DNA of 64,000 nucleotides from Triglochin maritima (GCA_963682175.1 OY821788.1:14092001-14156000), one strand, 5' to 3'. Counted from the first letter of the stretch, positions 12,718 to 24,647 are shown. A program made the numbers and translations. The notes: a model not told the origin generated them from the letters alone.

Positions 12718-12722
12718 GTGTC
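12718..12722. repeat. Target-site duplication GTGTC (left)
   Basis: The 5-bp direct repeat GTGTC flanks the nested element and is repeated at 19161-19165. Joining across it restores the copia RNase H reading frame. Confidence 0.95.
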
Positions 12723-13921
12723 TGATGAAGATTAAATTTATACCGCAAGTGCACGGTGTCAATGAAGACGTGGCAAATACGGGTCGAACACAAGGAGGGA
12801 GAGATATTGTTATTTTTGGATTTTCGATTAGAGAGAGAGAGAACAATAATAAGGTTGGTTTTGAGATTTTTGGGTTTTAATTATCTAAAGCAAGAAACAT
12901 GAACAAATAAAACTAAAACAAGAACAAAGATGGTGAATTCCGTTGGGTGGAGGTTTAGATATCGGGTTTAGATTAGAGAATTCTGAAACTTATAATAAAT
13001 CATATTAGTTATAAAGCATTACATGATAAATGATTTAACATAAACTCAAGTAATCAAAACATACTAATACGAAATTAAAATAATAACATCTTCTCTTCTC
13101 ATCACCCTAAATCCGTCACCCCCACCCTTTGAAAAGAGTTAGAAACTCATAGATGGAGGGAGGGAGAAGGGGTCCTAGAGAAACTAAGAAAAGAAAATTA
13201 AAAACATAAAATAAAAGAAACAGAATTTTATTGCTAAATTATGGAACAAAAGGAAGAACTCCTCACAACATCGTTCTCGGGGCTATTTATAGCCGATACA
13301 AGGGACCTAAGCATGAAATAAGAAAGTACACGCGTCAACACGTAACCGGTAAAATTTTTAGAGCATGAATCTAATTTGGTGCGGCGGATTCGCCGCAATT
13401 TGCTCTTGAGGTGCGGCGGAATCGCCACCTTTTTGGCTCAGAATCGACCCGGATTTTTCCTGTGTGTTTATGGTATGATTTCAATGTCATTTGCGCGTCT
13501 GGATTGATTCTTGCATATCTTTGGAGATCCGAATTAATTTCTTCATATATTTGGAGATCCACATTGATTTTTCTTTATATTTTATCCATAATAATAAAAG
13601 CTACTCGTGATTTGCAATTAGGTCCTTCACTTTTTGCAATTAAATCCCCGGCTACTTTTGTGCTTAAGTCCTTGTTCTTTTCGTAATTAGGTCTTGAATG
13701 CTTTTATGCTTGGATACATTTCCATTTGAAGCCCGATAAACTTGAACTTGGTCTTTATGATAGAAACGAGTCTTTTGTACGCGTTTATGCTCGGGATGTG
13801 GGTAAATTGCATTCAGGTCCCTGTATTCTGTAAATAAGACTAAACACATACCTTAGTAGCATTTATTGATGTAAAAGTAATATAAATGAAAGACATATGA
13901 TGCAATGTATGCAATGCATCA
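12723..13921 (-). repeat. 3' LTR of family A element (1,199 bp)
   Basis: On the plus strand the LTR begins TGATGAAGATT and ends GCAATGCATCA. The U5 end holds the conserved block CCGCAAGTGCACGG (plus strand). A TATA box (CTATAAATAG on minus) lies at about 13282-13291, and a pair of GC-rich palindromes lies upstream of it at 13381-13428. Confidence 0.95.
13381..13428. repeat. Paired palindromes in U3 of family A
   Basis: GCGGCGGATTCGCCGC is at 13381-13396 and GCGGCGGAATCGCCAC at 13413-13428, 32 bp apart start to start. They lie about 90-145 bp upstream of the LTR TATA box. The same pair recurs in the other LTR (18620-18667) and in the leader (17754-17801). Confidence 0.9.
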
Positions 13922-15202
13922 AATACCCCCACACCTAGATTTTGCTAGTCCCTAGCAAAACAGAAGATACGAAAAAAAAATAAAAACAGGGAAATCCTAA
14001 CTCACTTTCGTAGGAATCACGGTTGCACTTAGCATGTGCAACAAGCCTTTAAACCTCCTTGTTGCCAAGGAGGAGGAGTGTTGTCTCCTGAGGGTTTTCA
14101 GCGGATATACCCACAAAATCCTAAATCAACGTTTCATTTAATAGTTCTCAATATCCCTACCTCAACCTTATACATCTCACTAAGAATTTTTGCATGCTCA
14201 TTATATGAATCTAACTCATTAAAAATATGACTTGGTCTTTGTTCCTCCAACATTCACACCACTAACCCTTCTACACATGTTTATCACTTGAATTATTTTG
14301 CACGCCTCCTCTGGTGGTGAAGTATCATTCGGATCAACCATGACATGAATCATTCTTTTAGCTTTGGGCCTTGAGTATCTTAAAGTATTTATTTATTTTT
14401 ATTTTTTTTCCCGTGATTCAACACATTTGCTTTTCTTTTTAACACTTATACCCTTTTTGCATTCGTGTAGCGAGTTTGGTCGATAATCCCGAGCTGGCAG
14501 ACTCAAGTTACCGGGTTTCAAGATACCCCTACGGGCCAGTGACTCGAAGGCTTGGGCTTTTGTAATCATTTTGCAAAATGTGTTTTCCTCACTTTATTTT
14601 TATTTTACTTTTATTTTCCTCAAGGCTTAATTGCTATTAGAAGTCCACACTTCCCGGTATATTTTCCTCAACCTCTGCTTTTTATCAACCACTTCAAAGA
14701 TTTGATTCATCCAATTTAAGTGCATACATGTCTTACAAGGGTCATGGGTTATTTCTTTGGAACTTAGATTTATGTCATAATTTCTACAAGCAGAACTATA
14801 TAATAAGGAACAAAAACTTAATGCAATTTGTACACGGGTTTTGGCAGTTTAATCTTAAGCTATGTCATAGAATATTGAATTTTTTTTTTAATTTTTTTTT
14901 AAAATAAAGCAGAGCAGAAAATCAAATAGATAGATATGTACATATATAAACACCCCCCACACCTAAATCATGCATTGTCCTCAATGTATGCGAGCAAGAT
15001 ACTACATGGATTTATGCATGAAAAAGGAAAGATCTCACCAACGTGAAGTACAAAGGAAAGTTCATGGCTCTGTTGATGGACAAAAACCCGAATTCCCTCA
15101 AAAACCTGTGAGATGCTAAAGAAGGGATAAAAACAATTTTTTTTTATACTTATTGTTATACAAATATAACTATGTACAAACATAAGTTCCCATCTTCATT
15201 TG
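13922..15202 (-). other. 3' non-coding internal region of family A element
   Basis: No reading frame of note is seen. A G-rich polypurine tract (GTGTGGGGGTATT in sense) abuts the 3' LTR at 13922-13935. A T-rich/A-rich stretch lies at 14880-14905. Confidence 0.8.
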
Positions 15203-16678
15203 TCAAAAGACCTCAAAAGGGAACATGACACCACGTGGGGCCAGAATATTCATGCGTGGGCCCCCTTCACAAAGAGCACAAGAAGAAATGAGAGGTTCAT
15301 GAATTGGACGCAAAGGCGTCTCATACAAAGGATCAAACTGAAAGAGCTTGAACCTCTCGAGAGTTTGGGAAATAGGGGGCAACGGAAGAAGAGTTTCTCC
15401 CGTTACGGTGCTGAAGTTATGATCGTCAATCCAAACTCTCCAACCAACTGGCTGGTGCGTCGGAGCGAGGTCAGGAGCCTCGTTAGGCAAGTCCGACTCA
15501 ACAGGTAAACATAAAATGGGTCTCATACCCAATGTATCCTCCAAGGAACTCCTAATACCCTCATGAGCACTGTAGTCGTTTGATGTTCCATCATTTCCAA
15601 GATGATCAGGAACGATAGTGAGAGGCAAACTCTCATCAGGTTGTTTGAAATTGAGGGTGCTAGGGAGCTCTTGCTCCACCAGAAGTGAGTCCTTAAGAGG
15701 CACAACATGAAGATCATGTGGCTCAAGGGCCACGGGGAACGAAGATAAGGCACAATCCTGGGCCGACTCATGATGAAATTGGTCAATGTGTATCGAGTCC
15801 TCCACTAAGTGATCGTGAATTGAAACCCCAAGTCCTTCAGACTGACTAGGAGTTTGGCTTTGACAGATTGTGCTTTGAATTTGTGGATGTGGTGGTGGTT
15901 CGATATCAAAAGGTGGATCCTCATGTTGACACGAAAAGTTACTCTCCTTACGTTCACCTAATTGTTGTATCATTTGACTCAAATGCGATGTTATATTTTG
16001 TACGGATCGTTGAGTGGATTCCATGTACGTAAGGAAAGTTTGTTCCAAGGAATTAGGTACGTGGTCAACTATGAGGTCCAAGTTTGAGCTTGTGAAATTA
16101 TGGGATTGGGTGTTGATGGGCTGAGAATAATGATTTGACGTGGGGAGTTGGTAGAATTCTGGGTATTCAGGAGGAGGATACTGAGGTGAAAATGAAGTAT
16201 AAGAATTTGGATAGGAATTGTTTCTCCACGAATCCATCACTCTCGGGTTGTACGCGGATGCGTAATAGTCATTTTGAGCGTCTTGGGAAAAAGTATGCTC
16301 ATACTCAGGCTCTGGGGGAACATAAGGGCATTCCCTGATAACATGACCACTCAACCCACAACAGTCGCACGGTACGGCTACTGGAGCCACCGGTGCACTC
16401 ATGTTGTCTGTCCTACGCATGAAGGAGGCAAAAGTTTGTTGTAATGTCTCAGTTTGTTGACCAGCATATGATCCAACATAACTAGATTGTGGTCTAGCAG
16501 TCGGTGCCTCTCTCATGTTACCCCAATATAAAGATTGCTCAGTCATACAATTAGGATTGTCCCAACCATATGGGGTGTTAGTCTGAGCCACCCCAGGTTG
16601 CAAGGTTTTAGAATACCAGGAAGCATTGTCCTGGTCCCAATAATGATATGGATGGTTGCTCATGTAACCATCCATCAA
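15203..16678 (-). CDS. Gag-like protein with CCHC zinc knuckle
   Basis: An open frame of 491 codons is the only coding capacity of the nested family A element. A CX2CX4HX4C zinc knuckle (CDCCGLSGHVIREC) sits near residues 103-116. It is preceded by a Gln/Tyr/Asn-rich segment and followed by Pro/Tyr-rich sequence. A helical stretch near residues 220-240 (TYMESTQRSVQNITSHLSQM) resembles the coiled coil that follows the knuckle in Tat/Athila Gag. The likely role is binding and packaging element RNA. The N-terminal capsid-like part of a standard Gag is not evident, so this is probably a shortened or reshaped Gag. The start at 16678 is simply the first Met, and Met-2 or Met-6 are equally possible. 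The frame is intact in a recent insertion. Confidence 0.75.
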   Translation of the reverse strand: MMDGYMSNHPYHYWDQDNASWYSKTLQPGVAQTNTPYGWDNPNCMTEQSLYWGNMREAPTARPQSSYVGSYAGQQTETLQQTFASFMRRTDNMSAPVAPVAVPCDCCGLSGHVIRECPYVPPEPEYEHTFSQDAQNDYYASAYNPRVMDSWRNNSYPNSYTSFSPQYPPPEYPEFYQLPTSNHYSQPINTQSHNFTSSNLDLIVDHVPNSLEQTFLTYMESTQRSVQNITSHLSQMIQQLGERKESNFSCQHEDPPFDIEPPPHPQIQSTICQSQTPSQSEGLGVSIHDHLVEDSIHIDQFHHESAQDCALSSFPVALEPHDLHVVPLKDSLLVEQELPSTLNFKQPDESLPLTIVPDHLGNDGTSNDYSAHEGIRSSLEDTLGMRPILCLPVESDLPNEAPDLAPTHQPVGWRVWIDDHNFSTVTGETLLPLPPISQTLERFKLFQFDPLYETPLRPIHEPLISSCALCEGGPRMNILAPRGVMFPFEVF

Positions 16679-17938
16679 AACACTCTTGAGTCAAGTACTC
16701 TTACCCTTATGAGGCTAAGCAAGCACAAGTTCTCGACTCGACCCTAAAATGCTAATAGATAATGTAAAGGGGAGGAGACTAGAACGTATAAGTAGGTGAG
16801 AAGAAGATGACTCAGAGGAGAAGGGAAACTTAACTCTAAAGATAGATAAGAGGGTCGGTCAGAGGTTTCCTAAGAAAGCACGGTTCAAACAATCCTAGAC
16901 CTAGTGTCGCTTAGATCTAGACGACTCCTAACTGGTTGAGTCGAATTGATTTGCTTGATTCACCTCCCTCACCAATCAAACCAAGTTGGCCAGTTAGTGT
17001 ATAGCTAGTGGGGGCGCTTCCGACAGAGTCGGTGCCAATTAGACAACCACGTCGCTTGGAAGACTTTCGTCAACACAAAAACACTTTCTAGACACCAAAT
17101 TGAATTCAATTAGCTTCAGGTCATAGCAAGTCAAACCAATCTCCTCCTTAATTGAGTCCGAGTCCTTAGGGGTCAATGTCTAATTGATTTTAATTTTAGG
17201 CTTGGGTGACACTTGAGGATTGTGATTTGTGGGCCACGGAAGGGTGATGAAATCCCCACCGTATCTTTTCCTATGGAGTTGCCCTTAAGATAGTTTAACT
17301 TAGATCTAACAAAGATAGTCAAACAATGGTCTTTTTAATGGGGGCAATTGCAAGGTTGTATGCAAATTAAATTATATGCTTAAATGCAGTCGTTAAAAAC
17401 CGCGATACGTACCTTGTCTCCAGCACTCTTCAACAAAAATAATTTGCAATAATTTAGCAAGAATAATGCAAACAAAACATTATATGATGCATGCACTAAG
17501 GTCTTTCTAATTTTGCCAATTTTTAGGTCAGAGTTGAGTTATTGCTAATTATGGAATTTTTGACCCTAACACGTGCAATTCTACGAAAGGAAACTTTTCG
17601 AAAATTCAGATTATACGAGAAAGGCAAGAAAAGTTACCTCCGCAATGCTCAGACAGGTTCGCCGCCTGCTCTCGGAATTTCCAGTAGCTCAATGCGACCA
17701 ATCCACGATGTAGACGACCCCAGAGAAAAATGACGCCCAGAAGCCTTACTGGTGCGGCGAATTCGCCGCAAGTTGTTCTTCAGGTGCGGCGATTTCGCCG
17801 CTCGTTTAGCTCCAAATGTGCCCGGATTTCTCCGCGCACTATGTTGTCCCCTGAAACACAAATCCAAATACTTAGATTGCGCACAAGATAAACAGGATAA
17901 AATCGAAAACACAAAAACAACAAAAATCTGCGTTGCCT
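16679..17938 (-). other. Leader of family A element
   Basis: This is a long untranslated leader between the primer-binding site and the gag-like frame. It contains the paired palindromes at 17754-17801. Segments near 17140-17290 match the internal region of the element starting at 61585 (its 63480-63620), which shows the two families share a leader. Confidence 0.75.
17754..17801. repeat. Paired palindromes in leader of family A
   Basis: GCGGCGAATTCGCCGC (a perfect 16-bp palindrome) is at 17754-17769 and GCGGCGATTTCGCCGC at 17786-17801. Their 32-bp spacing equals that of the U3 pair, and part of the intervening sequence is conserved as well. Confidence 0.92.
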
Positions 17939-17955
17939 CCCCGGCAACGGCGCCA
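17939..17955 (-). other. Primer-binding site, tRNA-Asp type
   Basis: The plus strand reads CCCCGGCAACGGCGCCA, the 3' end of plant tRNA-Asp, so the sense strand carries TGGCGCCGTTGCCGGGG. It lies 6 bp from the 5' LTR. Confidence 0.9.
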
Positions 17956-17961
17956 AAAACT

Positions 17962-19160
17962 TGATGAAGATTAAATTTATACCGCAAGTGCACGGTGTCA
18001 ATGAAGACGTGGCAAATACGGGTCGAACACAAGGAGGGAGAGATATTGTTATTTTTGGATTTTCGATTAGAGAGAGAGAGAACAATAATAAGGTTGGTTT
18101 TGAGATTTTTGGGTTTTAATTATCTAAAGCAAGAAACATGAACAAATAAAACTAAAACAAGAACAAAGATGGTGAATTCCGTTGGGTGGAGGTTTAGATA
18201 TCGGGTTTAGATTAGAGAATTCTGAAACTTATAATAAATCATATTAGTTATAAAGCATTACATGATAAATGATTTAACATAAACTCAAGTAATCAAAACA
18301 TACTAATACGAAATTAAAATAATAACATCTTCTCTTCTCATCACCCTAAATCCGTCACCCCCACCCTTTGAAAAGAGTTAGAAACTCATAGATGGAGGGA
18401 GGGAGAAGGGGTCCTAGAGAAACTAAGAAAAGAAAATTAAAAACATAAAATAAAAGAAACAGAATTTTATTGCTAAATTATGGAACAAAAGGAAGAACTC
18501 CTCACAACATCGTTCTCGGGGCTATTTATAGCCGATACAAGGGACCTAAGCATGAAATAAGAAAGTACACGCGTCAACACGTAACCGGTAAAATTTTTAG
18601 AGCATGAATCTAATTTGGTGCGGCGGATTCGCCGCAATTTGCTCTTGAGGTGCGGCGGAATCGCCACCTTTTTGGCTCAGAATCGACCCGGATTTTTCCT
18701 GTGTGTTTATGGTATGATTTCAATGTCATTTGCGCGTCTGGATTGATTCTTGCATATCTTTGGAGATCCGAATTAATTTCTTCATATATTTGGAGATCCA
18801 CATTGATTTTTCTTTATATTTTATCCATAATAATAAAAGCTACTCGTGATTTGCAATTAGGTCCTTCACTTTTTGCAATTAAATCCCCGGCTACTTTTGT
18901 GCTTAAGTCCTTGTTCTTTTCGTAATTAGGTCTTGAATGCTTTTATGCTTGGATACATTTCCATTTGAAGCCCGATAAACTTGAACTTGGTCTTTATGAT
19001 AGAAACGAGTCTTTTGTACGCGTTTATGCTCGGGATGTGGGTAAATTGCATTCAGGTCCCTGTATTCTGTAAATAAGACTAAACACATACCTTAGTAGCA
19101 TTTATTGATGTAAAAGTAATATAAATGAAAGACATATGATGCAATGTATGCAATGCATCA
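17962..19160 (-). repeat. 5' LTR of family A element (1,199 bp)
   Basis: It has the same length as the copy at 12723-13921, and no difference was noticed on reading. The palindrome pair is at 18620-18667. Matching LTRs imply recent insertion, because LTRs are identical when an element integrates. Confidence 0.95.
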
Positions 19161-19816
19161 GTGTCCACCCATAAAAGATTTATTTTGCCTTCGTCGATGA
19201 GGTCACGTGTCACGAAGTACTTACGATCCATGTACTTCACTTTGTGGTGTGATCTAGGATCCTTGATTTGCGAGATAGATGCACTATTATCGCAAAATAG
19301 CTCAATGGGTCCCTCGCTCGTGGGAACTACTCCAAGCTCTTCAAGGAACTTGTTGATCCACACTCCTTCCTTGCTCGCTTCAGCGACAGCCATCACTTCT
19401 GAAGCAGTGGTTGAGTCGGCCGTAGTGCTTTGCTTCCAACTACGCCAACTCACAGCTCCACCATTCAGAAGGAAGACGTATCCTGATTGCGACCTTCTAT
19501 CGTCTGGATCACTCATGAAACTCGCATCCGAGTAACCCTCAGAAATCAATTCCCTTTGTCCTCCATAAACAAGAATCTTATCCTTAGTCCGGTTAAGGTA
19601 CTTCAGGATATTCTTGACCGCAGTCCAATGTTCAGGACCTGCGTTGGATTGATGACGACTTGTCACGCTTAGAGCATACGAGACATCGGGTCTTGTGCAA
19701 GTCATCGCGTACATGATCGACCCAATTGCCGAAGCATAAGGGACATCCTTCATGTACTCTAAGTCCTTACGTGATTGGGCACGTTGAGACTTCTTGAGTT
19801 GCACACCCATACTCAT
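19161..19816 (-). pseudogene. Copia-1 pol: RNase H domain
   Basis: The minus-strand frame carries the RNase H region of a copia polyprotein. Acidic residues are visible in GYSDASF, ASEVMAVAE, LFCDNSAS and KYMDRKYF. It ends at the insertion point of the family A element, where the frame runs on falsely into the LTR. The genuine continuation is at 12609-12717. It is separated from the RT frame by a disruption near 19816-19910. Confidence 0.9.
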
Positions 19817-19909
19817 TGGACACTGCCCTTTTTGGAGTTGTTCATCTTGAACCTTTCCAAGACCTTGTCAATGTATGCACGTTGACTGAGGCCAATGAGT
19901 CTGCGAGAT

Positions 19910-21331
19910 CTATCTCGATATATCTTGATTCCCAAGGATGTATTGAGCATCACCCATGTCTTTCATCGAAAATGCAGATTTCAATGAACTTCTCGTTTGC
20001 TCAAGCAAAGGAATATGATTGCCCATAAGCAATATGTCATCGACATATAAGATTAGGAATACTACATGGCTCCCACTAACCTTCTTGTATACACAAGGTT
20101 CTTCCTTACTTTGAATGAAGTGAAGCTTCTTCACTTCCTCGTCAAAGCGTTTGTTCCAACTCCTTGATGCTTGCTTCAATCCATAGATGGATCTTTGAAG
20201 CTTGCATACCTTCCCGCTATTCTTTGGATCTTCAAAAACTTGACGTTGTACCATGTACACATCCTCCTCCAAGTTCCCATTAAGGAACGTCGTTTTGACA
20301 TCCATTTGCCATATTTTATAATCATGAAATGCAGCAATAGCGAGCATGATCCGAATAGACTTGAACATGGCAACCGGTGAAAAAGTTTCAACATAGTCAA
20401 TTCCTTGAACTTGAGTGAAACCCTTCGCTACAAGCCTTGCTTTGTAGGTTGTCAAGTTCCCATCCATGTCCATCTTCCTCTTAAAAACCCATTTATTATG
20501 AATGACCTTTTTCCCTTGAGGAAGGTCAACCAAGTCCCATACTTGATTATCATACATGGATTCTATTTCGGATTCCATGGCCTTAAGCCATAGTTTGGAG
20601 TCTTCCCTTTCCATTGCTTCTTGGAAGGTCAAGGGATCATTGGTATCTAGTACCATGATTTCATGAAGTCCCAGATACAAATCGGGTTTCTTCCTTTCCC
20701 TTGTTGACCTTCTAAGTTCTTTTGGTTCTTCTCGTGTCTCTCGAACTTCTTCCACAATTTCTTGAGGAGTGGGTTCACGTTCAACTCTTGAACGTACACT
20801 TGGTGGGGATGATTGAGATTCTCTCACAATTTCTTGTGATGGTCTCTCGCTCACGCTCCCACTAACCAAAGGAATCTCGGTTGGGCCTTGATGATCTTGA
20901 ATGTCATCATTCATGTCATGATCTTGTAGAGTATCTTGAGTTTCCTCAAGCACAACCTTACTCCCACTACTTTTTACTCTTTCTAGAAATTCCTTTTCCA
21001 GAAATGTGGCATCCCTCTCTACAATCACTCGATTGGAGGTGATATGCCAAAAGTAGTATCCCCTTGTCTCACGAGGATAACCAATAAAGAAGCACTTATC
21101 CGCTTTTGGTTGAAGTTTGGTCGACATCAATCTCTTGACGTAAGCCTCACAACCCCAAATCTTGAGAAAATTGAGCTTAGGTGTTTTACCACTCCATAGC
21201 TCATAAGGAGTTTTCTCCACGGATTTGGATGGAACATTATTTAGTGTGTAAGCCGCAGTTTGTAGTGCATAACTCCAAAAGTAAAGAGGTAATTCCGCAT
21301 GACTCATCATTGACCGAACCATATCGAGCAA
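19910..21331 (-). pseudogene. Copia-1 pol: integrase C-terminus and reverse transcriptase
   Basis: This is a 473-codon frame. The first hundred or so residues are the integrase C-terminal part (YELWSGKTPKLNFLKIWGCE, then a CFFIGYPRETRGYYFW block). A charged linker follows, and then RT beginning near WDLVDLPQGKKVIHNKWVFK. The copia RT signatures KARLVAKGFTQ, YGLKQASRSWN and the active-site YVDDILLMGN are all intact. The frame ends shortly after RT. It makes DNA from the element RNA in the intact family. Here it is cut off from integrase by a stop and from RNase H by a disruption. Confidence 0.93.
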
Positions 21332-21460
21332 TGTCCTATTCCTCCTTTCGGATACCCCATTCCACTGAGGTGTACCGGGAGGGGTGAGTTGAGGTACAAT
21401 ACCAAACTCCTTTAGGTATGAGTCAAATTCAGCACTTAAGTACTCACCTCAACGATCCGT

Positions 21461-21745
21461 TCATAGAGACTTGATTTTCTTGTCGAGATGGTTCTCTACT
21501 TCATTCTTGAATTCTTTGAACTTGTCAAAGGACTCACTTTTGTTTCTCATTAGATAAACATAGCCATAACGACTATAATCATCCGTGAACGTAATGAAGT
21601 ACTTGAAACCATCTCGTGCACTAGTACTCATTGGACCACATACATCGGAATGTATCAAATCCAACAAGCCATTCGCCCTTGGACCTTTCTTCTTGAAAGG
21701 ATTTTTGGTCATTTTTCCCATTAGACATGGTTGCCACGTCTCCAA
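21461..21745 (-). pseudogene. Copia-1 pol: integrase catalytic core (part)
   Basis: The frame includes LDLIHSDVCGP and FTDDYSRYGYVYLM, which carry the first two acidic residues of the DDE integrase core. The third acidic residue is in the segment beyond the break (WNGVSERRNRT, near 21350). An in-frame stop near 21450 separates the two parts. Confidence 0.9.
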
Positions 21746-21803
21746 TGATTTAAAATCAAGTAGACCAAGAAGCTAACCTTCTTGCAATTTCTTGATGCGC
21801 TTT

Positions 21804-22190
21804 TCATATGTGACCAAGACGATAGTGCCACAAGAGAGTATCATTCTCGTGAGTGGTCTTAAGTCTTTTGTTATTGATATTAAAGATTTGTTTATTATCC
21901 AATTCAAGCAAATAGAGATCATTCCTTATGAACGCATTTGCATAGAAAACACCATTCTTCGATATAGACAAACAAGAATTTGAAGTATTTATATTAAAAT
22001 TATCCATATCCAGACATGATACAGAAATAATATTCTTGCTAATCGAAGGTACATAATAAACATTCTTTAGACATAAATTTAAATCACTACATAATTGAAG
22101 CACCACAAAACCTTGTGCAACCGCAGACACGTTCGCACCATTTCTGACCTTCAATTCTACCTCGTTCCTTACGAGTTCCTTCCTATCCAT
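21804..22190 (-). pseudogene. Copia-1 pol: protease C-terminus and GAG-pre-integrase domain
   Basis: The frame contains YYVPSISKNIISVSCLD and LLWHYRLGHI. The latter is the LWHxRLGH motif of the GAG-pre-integrase domain of copia elements. A stop separates it from the upstream gag-protease frame ending at 22197. Confidence 0.88.
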
Positions 22191-22196
22191 GAGTAG

Positions 22197-23161
22197 CTAC
22201 ACATTAGAAACTATGTGAGCACAAGATCCGGTATCAATTACCCAATCCTGGACAGAGGTGGCTAAATTTATTTCAATAACAAATATACCTTTGGCCTTTT
22301 TAGGTCGCCGACGTTCAATTACTCCGTTGTCAAGGTCTTCCTTGTACTTGGGGCAATTTGGCCAGATGTGTCCTTTTTCACCGCAGTGAAAGCACTCTGT
22401 ATTGTGAGTTGGAGATTTTTGAGATTTCCCCCTCGAGGCACTCGCACGAGCACCTCCTACTCCCTTGCTCTTGATTGAACCACTTTTGGTAGATTTGCCC
22501 TTTCCTTTACCAATCTTTTGGCTCCTCCCATGGACGGCAAGGACATGCTTGTCCCTACCCTTGCCCATGTAAACTTCAGCAGTTTTGAGAGCGTTGTGCA
22601 GCTCCTCAAGACTCACCCCTTTTTCACGCACGTGATAGTGCATCACAAAGTCCTTAAAGGACGGGCTAGAGAGCCAAGAATCATATCTTCAGCAATGTCC
22701 TCGGGCATTGGTGAAGGGAGCTTTGCCAACTTCTCAAGGTATCTTTGCATCGTGAGAAAATGCATAGATACTGATGTTCCCTCCGTCATATGGCACCTTG
22801 TGAGTGCGATGGTGGTCTTATAGTGCTCCTTTCGGGCACTATCTATGAACATCTTTGATAAAGCCTCCATGGTCTTCTTGGGTTTTGAATCCAAGTATTT
22901 CGCTTGGAGCGAGTCACCCATGGATGCTAGCATAAGACCGTGAACCTGGTTCTCTTGGTCTTCCCACTTGGCTTTAGCCTCTTTCTCTTCATCGGTTAAT
23001 CTCTCATTCCATTTTGGGATTGGACCTTCCAAAATGTGAGATAGTTTCTCAAACTTTAACACGAGGTCGAGTTTGAGTTGCCAACTAATGAAGTTTGAGC
23101 CATCATTTGCTAAAGGGTGTTTTTCTATCATGGATCGTACGATAGGTTGGATGTTCGACAT
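22197..23161 (-). pseudogene. Copia-1 gag and protease active site
   Basis: The frame starts at the ATG at 23159-23161 (MSNIQPIVRSM..), about 1.5 kb from the 5' LTR. The first part, to about 22643, is the gag polypeptide (LANDGSNFISW, MFIDSARKEHYKTTIALTRC). A frameshift near 22643-22646 leads into the second part, which holds a CX2CX4HX4C zinc knuckle (CFHCGEKGHIWPNC) and a protease active site WVIDTGSCAHIV. The gene codes for the particle protein and processing enzyme in intact relatives. Here one frameshift and a downstream stop inactivate it. Confidence 0.92.
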
Positions 23162-24636
23162 TTTTCTACAAAATAAATCATATAGGATTTTAAAGCCAAT
23201 TTTATGTTTTAATACACATGCATACATATATTGAATATAAATGTAAATGTTGCAAATAAAAAAAATTGCCCATAAATACAACAATCCAAGATCCCATCAA
23301 TCGTAATATAGACTAGCTAAGGGCTATCGAATACATTACAATATCAAGGTAAGAAAACATTTTCTAATCACAACTTTTTTGAATTTTAGCAACATTTAGC
23401 ATCTTCAAACTCTTGTGACTCTTGTCGTTTTAATTATGAGGGAATACGACCTATCCTCGTAAGAAAAACTTTTTCCCAAAACCGAGCGAGGGCTCTAGGT
23501 AATGTTAAGAAAACTTATTTTCATTTGATACGAGATACGTTTATTCATTGTATTCACAACTAAACATACTTGGGGTTCACTAGGGTGAAACACACCTCAT
23601 ATATTTAATTGTGGCACAACAACAGACAACCATTATATCTCCCACTATTCCCAAAGATGGAGGGAGTTATCTCCCGCTAAGGGCGAGCAGAGTATCCCTC
23701 GATCAATGGCTGCTAGTGGATGAAATAAGAAGGAAATTTATTCTTAATTTTTGTTTGGACAATTTAACATGTGATTTAGAATTTTAGGTTATCATGCATA
23801 TACACATCCTAACATTCAACACATTCATCACATGCATAGCAAGATAAAAACAGAAATTAAACATTCCCACAATCCACGTCGTGTGAGTTTATATGTTCCC
23901 TTCGATCCTCGATCCCTGATCTTCGATCCTCGATCGATGCACTACAGCGGCGACTTCCTCTTGCACCGGAGATGTAGATTTCACAGAAAATAAACATGCT
24001 CCTCACATTCGATAAAAACCGACTAGTGCAAGTCCTATGTAAAAACCTCTCATACGATAAATGCAACTTTCTAAAAGACTGAAAGAGAGTGAATTTTGGC
24101 TTTTACAAACATAAGCCCCTGTATAATAATGATTACATACATTCATAATTGCTGATTTGGAACATATAAACTCACAATCCTGCAAAGCAACTCAAGCATC
24201 CATGAACGCAATTGTTATAAACTACAGAATCTAATTTATCAATCATCTAGAATCCTAAACAATTCTTTGAAAAATATTTTGAAATCCATTAAAAACATTT
24301 TTCATTCATCCATAGTTCAAAAATTAATTATGAACCACTGTCCATCCAATTTCTAATGGAAAGATGAATCGCAGTTTTTCGGTTTTGTTGATTCTCTTAC
24401 AAAATAATCGTTTATACTTAAAACGAAATTATTGCAAGTTAGACTTATGTCTAAATCATAATTCTAATAATTGCATAACATGTTTTAAACATTCAAAACA
24501 TTTAAAACTAATTATTATAAAAGAATTATTTCAACAAACATTTAAAGACCGAAAAACCGGTAAAACGAATTGTTTAAATCCTAGATGGTAAACTAGATTT
24601 GTTTACAGCCATAAATCATAAGAAAATTGAACCTGA
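23162..24636 (-). other. Copia-1 leader region
   Basis: This 1.47-kb non-coding leader lies between the primer-binding site and gag. It matches the leader fragment at 4510-4935. It contains short 'gatcctcgatc' repeats near 23900-23935 and no gene. Confidence 0.8.
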
Positions 24637-24647
24637 CTCTGATACCA
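24637..24647 (-). other. Primer-binding site, tRNA-iMet type, one mismatch
   Basis: The plus strand CTCTGATACCA is the complement of TGGTATCAGAG. The next base is T rather than C, unlike the site at 4498-4509. Confidence 0.85.

Larger units (their letters stand above)
12723..19160 (-). mobile_element. Young gag-only LTR retrotransposon (family A, Tat/Athila-like, non-autonomous)
   Basis: The element is 6,438 bp, with two 1,199-bp LTRs (12723-13921 and 17962-19160) that appear identical by eye and a perfect 5-bp target duplication GTGTC. The primer-binding site matches the 3' end of plant tRNA-Asp at 17939-17955, which places it with Tat/Athila-type Ty3/gypsy elements. The internal region, about 4 kb, has a single long reading frame (15203-16678, minus) with a retroviral-type zinc knuckle. 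It has no protease, RT, RNase H or integrase, so it must rely on another element's enzymes. The matching LTRs indicate a recent insertion into the copia-1 element. Confidence 0.95.
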
